DNA from: Nelumbo lutea
Lineage: Eukaryota; Streptophyta; Magnoliopsida; Proteales; Nelumbonaceae
Direction of reading: 5' to 3'
Length of the DNA stretch: 64,000 nucleotides
Assembly: GCA_022828595.1 (NCBI GenBank)
Contig: JAKGHH010000002.1
Coordinates: 69,908,383 to 69,972,382 of the forward strand
Shown: positions 24,477-36,600 of the stretch, one piece after another
How positions within the stretch are numbered: position 1 is the stretch's first letter
Layout of the letters: every line of letters starts with the position of its first letter
Translations under genes and position numbers: made by a program
Notes under the pieces: model-generated
The model's input: the letters and a program-made list of their open reading frames with translations, nothing else
Databases searched by the model: none
Told to the model about the DNA's origin: nothing

Positions 24477-24600
24477 TGGGCCAAAACGCCCCAAATAGGT
24501 GCGAAGTTGAGTTAGGGCTGGGCTTCTTCCGCGCTCCCCCTTCAAAACCTATAGCTATCGGTGACGAAAAACCCTTTTTCCAGCTCGGAGCAAAAACCCT
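24477..24600 (+). promoter_or_regulatory. NSA2 promoter/5' leader with site II and telo-box motifs
   Basis: TGGGCC (24477-24482) and TGGGCT (24519-24524) are site II-type elements. AAACCCT occurs at 24569-24575 and 24594-24600 (telo-box core). Site II plus telo-box near the transcription start is the known promoter signature of plant ribosomal-protein and ribosome-biogenesis genes, bound by TCP-type and telo-box factors. Its presence just ahead of an NSA2 gene fits co-regulation with growth. The transcription start cannot be placed from sequence alone. Confidence 0.6.
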
Positions 24601-24652
24601 GCAACAAAGCAAACCCCCGTCTTCCTTCTGAGGAGACTCCATCTCCTTCGCC

Positions 24653-27600
24653 ATGGTACTTTTTCTAATTTCTGTGGAATTCTAGGGTTTTCTTTTTATT
24701 GTTTTCCAAAATCTTGTTAGTTTCTGCTTTAGCTTGTGCTCGTATTTTCTTCTCTGTCTATTCACTAGTTCTTGTTCCTTCCGGTTTTTAGCCGCAAGGA
24801 GATTATATCGAGCTTCACCGCAAGCGACATGGCTACCGCCATGATCACTTTGAGAGGAAGCGAAAGAAGGAGGCTCGTGAAGTCCACAAGCGTTCGACTT
24901 TCGCTCAGAAGGTAGATTTCCCGTCGCACTCTACTTTCACTGCAACTGGTTTTTATTTTTGTATTGTTTGGGTATTTCAAGTCTCATGCTGTTTCCTATT
25001 CAATTTTCTTTTGTTTCCCGGTAACAGGCGTTGGGTATTAAGGGTAAGATGTTTGCCAAGAAACGGTATGCTGAGAAGGCGTTGATGAAGAAAACGTGAG
25101 TTTACTTTCATTTCCCGAGCTCCATAAAGCAAATGTTGTTCATTTTTATGTAAATTATTTACTTGATTCTGAAAGTTGTTCTTCTTACCTGCTTATTATG
25201 TATTCTAGGAAGGAATTTGATGTTTGGGACAAAAAAGGATTAAAGGACGTAGGATTTTAGAAGCTTCACTGGCTTTAGATTTTTCAGTGGGTAATCGATA
25301 TAGCAAGTGAAAGAGGGAACTGAGAAATAGGCTTTTGGATTCTCTAACACAATTACGTTGAGTTTTGAGTTCATTTTAACTTGGATTTGGACTATTTCCA
25401 GAAAGGGCAAACTTCACTAATAGTTTTTGAAGTTATTGGACTGAGGGTGTTTGCAAGTGTTTTAGCATTTAAGTCCTTTATTTGCTTGTTAACATTATCA
25501 ATTTTTTTTTTGTTAAATGCTGTTATCATCGTTAGCATTTAAGTTCTTTTTTTTTTTTAGTTCATTACCATTATCATTTAGATTTTCCTTAAACCCTTTT
25601 CTTAATTTTTTAAATACTCGAGCAATGCCATATTTTCATAAATTAGGTATATCTGTTTTATTTTTTCATATTTATTTATTTATTTTTCTAGCCCTATTGT
25701 GTAGCCCTCCACAAAGCTGCCCTTAACCCTAATGAAATTGGGATTCAATCCAGGTCATAATTCCATATTTGAGACCATAGGTGAACCCTAATACAGGGCT
25801 TGTGTCCTCTCTTTTTCTTTTTACAGCCTGAATTTCTGTGGTTTGATGATCATTGGGAAGCATTTCTTTGGCTGACATCATTTAAGTAGCGTCATTGTTA
25901 TTTTTTTTATCAGTAACAGCATAATTTCATTTCATTAAAGAAATAGAAATAAGTGTACAAAATAAGGAATACAGAAGTAAATGTCAGTCAATGAGAGATA
26001 AAATCTCTTATCTTCCTCCAACTATCCCCCTTAATTACAAGAGTGCCCAGAATATAGATTCTCTCCCCCCACCCCTTGTTTGCTAAAACATCAGCTAACG
26101 AGCTAGCACAATGTTTAACCCAATTGAAGGAAATTTCCATATCCCTCCACCTGAGTTTCTTCTTTTCATTACTGTATATCCAAAATTTTGAATCCACTGA
26201 TCCACTCCTTGTAACCAGCTGACTACCAGTTTGGAATTGGTCTCAATGACCAGCTTCCTAATGTTCAGATCTTTTGCTCTTTGAGCACCCTCTAACAGAG
26301 CTGACACTTCTCTAAGAGAGTCCCCTTCTCTGGCTGGTCCTGAGAACAAAGCTAAAACCTTGCTCTTCTCATCTCTGAAAAGCCCACCAATAGTCCAGTA
26401 CCAGAAATACATGGATTTCCCATCTGCTGCCATCAGAATTAAGTTCAACGAACCCTCCTTCCAGAGGGGACCAATGGTAATTAGATGGACTTAGTTGAGC
26501 AGGATTCAGCCACTTCCACTTTCTAAGGATTCAGCCAATGTACCACACTGATTATGATTATTTCCATCACATCTTCCTTTCTTTTCTCCTTCTCTAGAAA
26601 GATTCTAGAGTCCCTTTCTTCCCAAATTGTCAATAAATCTGCCGTTCTTAAGCATCTCCGCATGATTCTTCTCCTTTTCTTTGGCCATACAAAGAAAGAG
26701 GGAGCAATTAAGCTTTGAACTTCTGCTGGAGGGATCCACAGTCCACCTTTACCAAAACAAGGAAAGAGACTATTCCCAAATAAAAGTAATGAACGAACAA
26801 GAGATAAGTAAGTGGTAGCAGCTTCACCATTAGCCTTGCACAAAATACACCAATGAGGGGATAATCACCAATTTGGTCATTTTCTTTGGCTTAAGTTACA
26901 AGTATTAATCTTTTCATGAACAACTTCCCAATAAAAAGCACCAATTCTATTCATCAAAAATAAAAAGCACCAATTCTAGGGGGGATAGGCTTACACCATA
27001 CCTCCTTATTTGGAAAAAGAAGCAAAGAGCTAGAGGAAGGTTGGGGCAAAGCTTTGAAGGAGGAACAAGAGGAGCCTGAAGGGGTGCAAGTCCAAATTTG
27101 ATTATCTGGCTTAGAGGGATGAAAGAATACTTCTTCCAATTGTTGGAGTAAGGTGAGCATATTTTGGAGTTAAGTATCTCTTATACCCCTTTGAAAGCCC
27201 AAATCCCAATTGAAGCCTTTTTTTTTTTTTTTGAGTTTGAAGGAGCCGAGAATTTAGAAATGGTCTCATTTTTTGGAACAAGGAAGTGCAAATAGTGATG
27301 GCAACTGTTCCTTCAATGAGGTGGACTCCAACCAAATATGTTCCCAAAATTTGATCCTGTTACCACTACAAAGATTGTATCTAATAAAAGGAGTAAAGAG
27401 TGGTAGTACCACATTGATGACTTTCCAAGGAGAAGCATGATTTGCCCTAGTCAAAGTTCCAACATCCCAACCATTGTCCAAAAGACCATGAATGTTCATT
27501 ATCACCTTTGCCCACAATTTATCCTTGTCTTGAAGCATTCTCCAGAGCCATTTCCCCCAATGGAGTTGTGTTCCTCCTAGGTATATTACCTATTCCCAAA

Positions 27601-30600
27601 CCTCTTTCATCTTTTTTCTCTACTCACCACCTCCTAACTAATCCTATGGTCCTTCTTCCTTTCCCCTGTTTCCCATAAAATACCCCTAATTAACTTCTCT
27701 AGCCTTCTGCTTACACCTACCGGGATCTTGAAGATGGACAAATAGTAATCCAGTAGGTTGGAAAGGGTCAAATTGATTAACGTTGTTCTTCCACCCTAGA
27801 GAAAGGTGCCCTTTCTTCCAACTGGCCAGTCCCTTAGAAAATCTTTATATTACCAGATTCTAGAAAAATGCTTCTTTTGGATTAGTTCCTAGAGGTAATC
27901 CTAAGTAAGTCAACATCCATTGAGCAACATTGCACCTTAAGATGTCAACACACTCTTTAATCTCCCCATCTTCCATATTTATCCCAACTATGCAATTCTT
28001 TCCAAAGTTAACTTTAGGGAAAATTCTCGATTTTAGTACCCTGTACTTTGGTCCTAGTGTCACTTTGGTCCCCGAACTTTAAAATGCGGCAATTCACTAC
28101 CCGAACTTTCAAAGCGTGACAATCCAGTACCTACCGTTGATCAGATGTTAACCTGCCGTTAAGTGACATTTGAAAACGACACAAATGTCCTTCAAGTCTC
28201 AAATCCTTGCCTCTTCCATTCAAAAAAGTTGGTGTCACGTTTGAGTGGGCATTCTAGTGACCCCAACTTTCTTTAATAGAAGAGGCAAGGATTTGAAACT
28301 GTTAATTTTGTTGTCAATGTTTGGATGGTTGATAAAGAAAATTAGATGACATTCGAAGGGCATTTGCAAATTGTAAATGAGTAATTGGCACATTATCTCT
28401 CCCCAGTCTCTATCCCTGCACTAGACACCTCAAATCAGCTTTTAAGACGAGTCTACTAAAAATCTGCGACTACTGTGAACAGAAAAGGAGAGGGGATCTC
28501 CTTGTCTAATTCCATGCCTGGTAGAGAAGAAATCCTCAATTGTGCCATTTACTATCACCAAGTAGTGACAAGTCCTTAAACATTCCCAAATCCATTTGCA
28601 CCACCTTTCTCCATACCCATATTGTCTTAACACCTCAATTAGAAACTGCCAATCAACCAAGTCATAGGCTTTCTCCATATCCAATTTGCATATTACATCA
28701 TTTTTCCTTGATCTCTTCATTCTTCCACACTCATTTTTTGATAATTGAAAGATAATTTCATTAAACAACAAGATAAGCTGTTACAAGCATCCCTTGGAGA
28801 GGCATGAGGTGCAACCCCTCCTAGGCGTTACAGTGATACAAGAAAAAAGTGAAAAAAATTACAAACTTGCCCAAAATAGCTCTTCCCTAGATACCCCTTG
28901 TTTGGCAAGAAAATCAACAAAAGCATTTGCCAATCTACCCGCCCATTGGACTCTAATCAGCATGTGTCTTGTTAACCATGTATTTTTTTTTTCATAAGAT
29001 CCCTATATCTCCAAGTAACTGAATCAGGGTTCAACAGCCAACAAACAATCACCTTAGACTCCCCTTCAATCAGTAATTTCTCTATCCCAAGTTGGTTGGC
29101 AATCTGAATTCCATGTGCAGCAGCCAACGAATCAGTTTAATAAAACCTCTCCCGGATTGCCTTGGCAATCAATTCCTTGTTCTAGAATTTGTTTGTCTTG
29201 CATAAAAGCTCCCTAATTTGTAGAGACTAAGGAGGGAAGTACTCACCGGATTCTTAAAGACAAGACTTTACCAATTATCTTGTAAAGGCCGTTCAAACCA
29301 GGTTTATTTGTCTGAAATGCTTGGGGTGATTAGCTCCACCTTTTTTTGGGTCAAGGCAAGAAAAGTGTCATTCAGTCTAGGATTAATAATTCCCCTTTCA
29401 AAGAACTCCTTAAACACCTCCAACAAATCACCCTCAATAATACCCCAACAGTCCTAATTGAATGCCATGGTGAAACCATCCAACCCTGGCGCTTTGGACC
29501 TATCCATTAAGGACACAACTTCCTTGATCTCTTCCTTTTCAAAAGGTCCTTTCTAGCCAGGCTTTAGAATCCTCAGAGAGACAAAGCCAGTCCAAACCTT
29601 CAAGCCCAAAACTTTTGCCTAGAGGCCTTTTAAAGATTGATTTAAAATGTTCCACAAAGACCCTAGCAATCTCCCTAGGTTGGGTAATTACCTCACCATC
29701 TATTTCCAAATTGGACACCAAGTTCTTCCTTCTGCCATTAGCCAAGGCATGAAAGTATTTTGTGTTCCTGTCTCCCTCTTTAATCCACTTAATCCTTGAT
29801 TTTTGCCTCCAACTGATCTCTTCCTGATCAAAATATCCTCCAACTACATCTTTAGCGACCACCTTAATTCTCTATCTCCCTCCTCAAAGGTACCTGAAGA
29901 TTCTTTCTCTCATACAGGCCTTCAATTTGGTCAAAGACCCATTTTCTTTCTTCTAATCATCCAAAACAATCTTTATTTCACTCATTGATTCTTGTCTTCA
30001 ACAATTGTAATTTCTGATGGAACAACATTTCTTTCCATTTCATCATTGGTTTGCTTTCCTCTCACCATTCTTTGACTTTTTGGATAAAACTAGGGTGGCA
30101 AAGCCACATTTGTTCAAACCTAAAATGCGCAGGGCTTGATCCTCTCAACTCTTTATAGAGTGTGATTGTCCATTGATCAGAAGTTACCTTTGGTAGAGTC
30201 CTTCGATACTAAACCACCTCAATGTTCCTCCCGATCCATCGAAAAAAGAATCTGTTGAGCCTAGAGCAAATTGGGTTGAGTTGGAGGTTGGACCGAGTGA
30301 CATTATGATGGAGGGGCACATCTTTCATCCCAAAATTATTGATAAAATTGTTGAATTTCCACATGCTAGTTGTTATCCTTTGCCTAGGATTATTAGTCTC
30401 CTTTGTGAATTTAATCACAATAGAATTCATTCCCAATACACAAAGGCCCCTCCCATAACCCTCTAATGGCACCTAGTTCTTCCCACATTTCATTTCTTTC
30501 CATGTAACCACTTGGCCCAATCTCATTAAAATTCATCACCCATTCATATGGTGTAGTCTTCTCCAAACTTGTAAATCCAAGAGTGGTTTGCCCCTTTTAT

Positions 30601-33600
30601 TTGGTTTTCTTACATTGTTTGTTATCAAACGGCTTCCCACAATTATTATTATTATTTTTTACTTTTGGAGCCAAGTATTGTTTGTCAATCCTATACACTT
30701 ATCTGTTCACAGTTATTTTTCTCCTTCAATTTGTGTGCAAAAATTTTTTCTCTTATCTTTTCTTTTGCTGTCTCAACAGACTGGCTATGCATGAGGAATC
30801 ATCAACTAGACGCAAGGTTGATGATGAGGTTCATGAAGGAGCTCTTCCTGCTTATCTGTTGGATCGTGAAACAACAACAAGAGCAAAGGTTTGTTCTTCG
30901 TAGTTCTGTTTGACTGGTATTTCATGCTATTGTTTGTGCTTTGGTGATTATTGGTGGTACATAACCACTCTTGCTGCAGACTTTCAGGTGAACTAAACTT
31001 GTTCTTTGTGCAGGTTCTTAGCAACACTATCAAGCAGAAAAGGAAAGAGAAAGCTGGTAAATGGGAGGTTCCTCTACCCAAGGTAACTTTATTTAGATTT
31101 TATTATTTTAGAAGGTTCCCTGTAATTCTTCCTGCTTACTAATGATTCTTAGCAAATAATGTAATACAAACTGCAGAATTGTTTGGTGGAAAAAGTTCAT
31201 TTAGGTGTCAACTTAACTCAGCATTAACCCCAAATATTTGGGGTTGGATATTCATTGAAAAAGGGGGTTGTCTATAACATCAACTGAAATTTTATTTTGA
31301 TGTTCAATAACATTTGAAGCACAACGTACTAATTTATAGATTAATGACAAAATTCTGCTAAAAAACAATAACTTCATTACTTGTTTTTTATCAAGATTCA
31401 AGAGTAGCAACTTGACAAAAATGTGAAATCAAACGTGGCTATAACTCTATATGCCATAAATGAGTAATTGATTCGCAAATAAGTGTCAAGGCTCCTATGC
31501 TAGTGGATTCACTGTCACTCCATGAGATGCAGCTTTGGTCTTGTGTTATTTCTAAAGTTTTTAAGATTTTACTTTTCCTATATTTCCCTCTGCTGTGAAA
31601 TGCGTATTTCAGTGACAGTGTAATTCTTTCTCCTTCAGGTGAGACCTGTTGCCGAAGATGAGATGTTTAGAGTAATCAGGTCTGGTAAAAGAAAAAGTAA
31701 GTGATTAATGTCTTCTCTGCTAATCTGCTAATTTCGTCTTTTTCTTTTGAAGAGATAACTGAAGATTTTATTAAAAGAGCATCAAATATACATAGCCAAT
31801 TTTCTGCTTAATTGTAAATTTATTTAATGATGCAGTTTTTTTTTTTTTTTTTTTTTTCATATTCAAATGCTTCTTCAATCTATTGAACTCTCTAGGAGTT
31901 CCTTATCATATGATAATGCAAATCATTTCTCTGCTACAAGCAACACTTGAGTGGGGCTCCTTTTACTCTGCGTTGCTCATGTTGTTCTCTCATCCCTTTT
32001 TTTTTTTTTGATAAATTGGTGTTCTCTCATCCTTCTTAATGCAAGACATTCTTCATCAACATTTGATTTTTAATCCTAAAAAATAAAGAACTACAACTAA
32101 AATTACAAAACCAAATTCTTTATATACGTGCCAAGAATTTAGGACCCCTGGCATGGTAATATCAACTTGTTTGGGCTTACCTCAAGAGGGTTGGTTGGGT
32201 GTCCATCGGCAAAGCTTCTGGCCCAGCCACTTAGCTTGTAACAGTATACAATTGGGCTGACCTTGAAATGTGCCTAGGCATAGGTGAGGTGACACCTTGA
32301 AATGTGACTCACTTGTGTGCCTAGGCACGCCTGAGGTTCAACCTTTCATAATCAAATGTTTTAAAAGGCATGGGAGGCATATGCCTCCAGGTGAAGTGCC
32401 CCCAAAATGCCCTGAGGTGTATGCTAGAGGCATTAATGCCTGAGGCTTATGTTCCAGGTGCATGAGGCATGTGCCTTGTATGCCTTTTGCATGAGGTGTG
32501 CTAGAGGCGTGCACCTCATACAAAAAGATAGAAATATAAAAGGAAAGGAAAAAAGCAAGGGAAGAGAAAGAAAGAAAGAAATAAAGAGAAGAAAAAAAGA
32601 TAAAAGAAAGAAAAGCAAAGGAAACGGAAGAGGAAGGAAGTTTTGGCTGGAGCTCTGCCCCCGCACCTCCTCCTCTTAAGGATGCTTAGCCTTCTACATT
32701 CTGAACTGTTTGACGCCTCCAGGTAGTGGGACACCTGTTGTTACATCTGTGTTTTAAAACACTGGCCAAAACACGAGGGGTGACCATCTAGACTCAATTA
32801 AAAGAAAGAAATGCTCTCAAATGCATGTAACTGTTTAACATGAGATTAACAAATGATTGTTGGTTTCACTAGTTGCCTTGAAGAGGACACAGACTCATTA
32901 AATGTATGTATAGTTTGAAAATTGGTCCACGTATAGGAAGCTTGAAGGAGAAGAGGGTCAACTAGTTCTCACTTTAATGAAACAATTAAAATTTCTCAGG
33001 CTAATTGTGATACCTTGACTCCTATTGTTTGTGTCTTCCCCTAACTTTATCACATTAAAGTTTCCCCTAAACACCAAGGACCCTCTCAGTTCATTCTCTC
33101 ACAGCCCCCTAATATCAGATAAGCTCATCTCAGAGATCTCTCCTTTCTTTATAAGAAATGTATCCATATATATTTGTTATTACTGTTTCCATATCATTAT
33201 CTTTAATTCTCATTTTCACTGACATTTTTATGTTTCTCTACTATTTCGTCTAGTCCCTGCATTTCCATCTACCACTTTGTGATATGCCCCCATACACCCC
33301 CAAGAGTGTATTTACAGAACTATAGAATATGACATTGGCACTCAAAAAGAAACCATATTAGCATCAGTCTTGGTGTTTCTCAAGCCTTTCATCCCTGCTT
33401 GAGTAGCTCGGTCCTAGTTCTTTGTGGGACACTGCAAAATAAGCATTTTAGATGGAGTAAATTGTGTTTTCATCAAATGACATGATTGCAAGAGTGATGA
33501 ACTAATACTTGTAAAACAGTATTAGTTGCATCTTAAGGACACGTGTTTGCGTTCTTGAACCAAATCATTCTTGGGTTTGGAGAATAGTGCTTCCTTATAA

Positions 33601-36600
33601 TTGCTCTTAATCAAGGGGTGTTTGTAGGGAATAGACAAATCATCAATCAGATTCTTATTGCCAATGAAAGCTTGGAGGGTTTTAGAAATGGAAAAAAAAG
33701 GCTCAGTATGCAAGCTTGATTTGGAAAAGGCATATGAGTTGGTGGATTTGTAAATGGATTAAGGGTTGTCTAAAGACTTGCCATTATTCAGTCTTGGTGA
33801 ATGGAACAGTAGTGGATCACTTTCCTGCCATCAGAGAAATCAGACAAGGTGACCCCCTTCCCCCCCCCCCTTCTTGTTTTACCCTTGTTGCAGAGGTGCT
33901 TGGGAAGTTAATCGCTAGAGCAGATGCAAGAGGTTTTCCTGTGTATTTCCTATTTGTTTTTAAAACCCCAGTGGGTGTAGGAAGAAGACTAGATCCTGGG
34001 GAAATGATTGTGGAGGCTGTCATTGGACAAGGATAAATTGTGGGTTAAGGTGATTCTTAGCATTCATGGGTTGCCGGCTGAAGGTTGGGATGTTGGAGTG
34101 CTGGTTTGGGCTACAAATTTGATTTTGATCAGTGGTATTTGGGAAATACTACTGCATTTCGCATCTCCATTGCCTTCCACAACATTCTTCTCCTTGGAGG
34201 TGGTCTATACATGCTGTTCTACCTCTTTTTCTATCCTTCATCAGGTACAATTTATTCTCAGGGGACCTTGTTAAATTTTGGGAACATGTTTGGGTGGGCG
34301 AGTCACCATTAAAAGTTCAGTTTCCTTCTCTTTTCTCTATTTCAAATTTGAAGGATGAGCCAGTTTCTTATTTCTTGATTCCTTCTGACTCAGCATCAGG
34401 GTTTGATTGGGATTTGGGCTTAGGAGAGGTCTTAGAGATTCAGAATTGGACACTGTTTTGGGTTTGCTCCACCTTCTACAAGGAGTTTTCTTGGACCCTA
34501 CTAAACTGGATATTTGAGTTTGGGCTCTAGTTCCCTCTGGATCTTTTTCTTGTGCCTCTTTCTTTAGAGCCTTGACCCAACCTTCTATCAATCTCGGGTT
34601 GCCTTTTCCTGTTGAAGTGTGGGGAAAGCCAATTCCTCCAAGAATTGAGGCCTTCTGTTGGGAATTTTTTCTAGGGAAGATCAATAGTTCAATACTTGTG
34701 CTTTACATCAAAGAAAAAGACCATCTTGGTGTTTGTCTCCTAATTGGTGCATTCTGCGCAAGGCCAATGGTGAGAACTGTCGCCACTTGTTATTTTCTTG
34801 TCCGTTTGTTCTTTCTATTTGGAATTGCTTTGTTCCTTTGTTTGGTTGTAGGTGGACTCCTCCCCTGGACTTCTTAAGTTTTTTTGTCTCCTTGGTTGTT
34901 AGTGGGATGAAAAGGAGGAGAGGTAAAGCTCTTTGGAGCTGCATCAGAGCTGCTTGTTGCCGGATAGTGGGAAGAAAGGAATCAAAGGATTTTCCTTGAT
35001 AAGGAGTATAAGTGCAATTGTGGAGGTTGTCACAACTAGAGTGATTCAGTGGGTGAAATCCTTGAAAATGTTGAGTATATTCCAACAGGGTTGCTGCTTA
35101 ATAACTGGAGGTGGCCAAATCAGCACCAAGGAAAGCTGTCACTAATCCAATGTGGCCTCCACCAGCGGAAGGGTTCATAAAATTAAACTTTGATGGAAGA
35201 AGTGAAGGCAACACCGGGCCTTCAGGTATTGGAGGTGTATTCAGGAATGAGGAAGGACAGGTCTTGGATCTATTCTCTGAGTCAATTGGTGTAGGAGATT
35301 CTCTTAGAGCTAAAATTTTGGCTGCTTTAGAAAGTTTAAAAAGTGCATGAGAATTAAATATTCACAAACTAATCAATGCAGGTGATTCCAAGTTAGCTAT
35401 TGACTGATTAGAAAAAGAAGAGAATGGACAAGGGAATTTGCTAATGAAAGGAAGAAATTCAAATGGTTTTCCAGAGGCATGGAAGTGAGATTTCAGTGGG
35501 TCCAAAGGAGTGCTAACTCCTTTGTGGAGGATGTCTTAGCCAAACAGGGGATAGGAAGGGTTCAATCTATTGGGCTTGTTTTTTGTGCTCTTGCTTCCTT
35601 GGGGGAGGGCCAATGATTTAGAAGTCACGCCTAGGTGCTCAGGCGAGGTGCATCTTAAGGTATGTGCCTCGCCTAGGTCCTAGGCGCAGCACTTTCGAAA
35701 GGCACGCACCTAGTGTGCGTAGGCATATGCCTTTTTAATTTTTGCTCCTTTTTTAATTTCGTTCGCTCGTTGAATCTCTGAGAGCCCCCTATTTGCTAAT
35801 GTTGTTCATCCATTCATTCTAGTAAGATATCTTCTTGAAAGACAATTAACATTATAAAATCATTTATTTTTGTGGAAGGACTAGAAATTTAATTTCACTT
35901 GCCTTGGGGGGCTTGGTATAAAGGCAGCTCATAGAATCAAGAATGCAAGATGTTTTACATCACATTAGTTATTTGAATTAATGCAAGATGTCTTGAATTT
36001 TTTGCCTTTTTTTTTTTTATTTTTGCACCTTGCTTTGAAAAGCCGCACACTTTGCCTTGCATCTCGTGCTTTTAAAACACTGGGGAGGGCTAAGAGAGTT
36101 TTACCTTTCCTCTTGGATGCTGTAATTGTTGTTCTTTCTTAAGTAAGTTTCTGTTATTGATATTGATAAAAAAAGTCTGTTATTGATCAAAGAAAAACAA
36201 AACAAACCAGATCATTTTTGGAATTGCATAATGAACCTTTTTTCTATTTTTTTTTTCATAAAAAATGAACCTTTTTTCTTTCTTGTTAGCTTTATGAATT
36301 CATTCACATCGTGTAGGATTCCTGAGAAGCATAAATGCTTTTTTCTAAATTAATTTCAGCAAAGCAATGGAAGAGAATGGTCACCAAGGCCACATTTGTG
36401 GGACCAGGTTTTACGAGAAAACCCCCCAAGTATGAGCGTTTCATTCGTCCAACCGGATTGCGGTTCACAAAAGCCCATGTGACACATCCCGAGTTGAAAT
36501 GCACTTTCAATCTTGAAATCATTGGAGTGAAGAAAAATCCCAATGGTCAGATGTACACTTCCCTGGGTGTTATGACCAAGGGAACGATTATTGAGGTAAT

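Larger units (their letters stand above)
25890..30580 (-). mobile_element. L1-type LINE (5'-truncated, nested) in NSA2 intron 3
   Basis: Read on the minus strand, domains appear in LINE order. Endonuclease C-terminal half at 30540-30209 ([15 protein letters not shown], then SRLNRFF). Linker at 29862-29539 ([18 protein letters not shown]). RT N-terminus at 29560-29180 ([26 protein letters not shown]). RT core at 28735-28442 ([25 protein letters not shown]), then LTYLGLPLG near 27900. Zinc-binding RVT tail at 27160-26520. RNase H at 26448-26000 ([19 protein letters not shown]). The 3' end is a T-run on the plus strand near 25900-25915 preceded in sense by CTGTTACTGAT. The catalytic FADD-type motif is missing where another element interrupts the RT. 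Stops and frameshifts show it is dead. It opposes NSA2 transcription. Confidence 0.85.

Noticed and set aside
24346..24654. Overlapping ORFs on both strands just before NSA2 (102 and 90 codons)
   Set aside because: They span a MITE and the promoter/leader of NSA2; composition follows GC-rich promoter DNA and no conserved domain is seen.
32433..32734. Lys/Arg-rich ORF (+) and Phe/Leu/Ser-rich ORFs (-)
   Set aside because: Purine-tract artefacts within a MITE-like element in an NSA2 intron.
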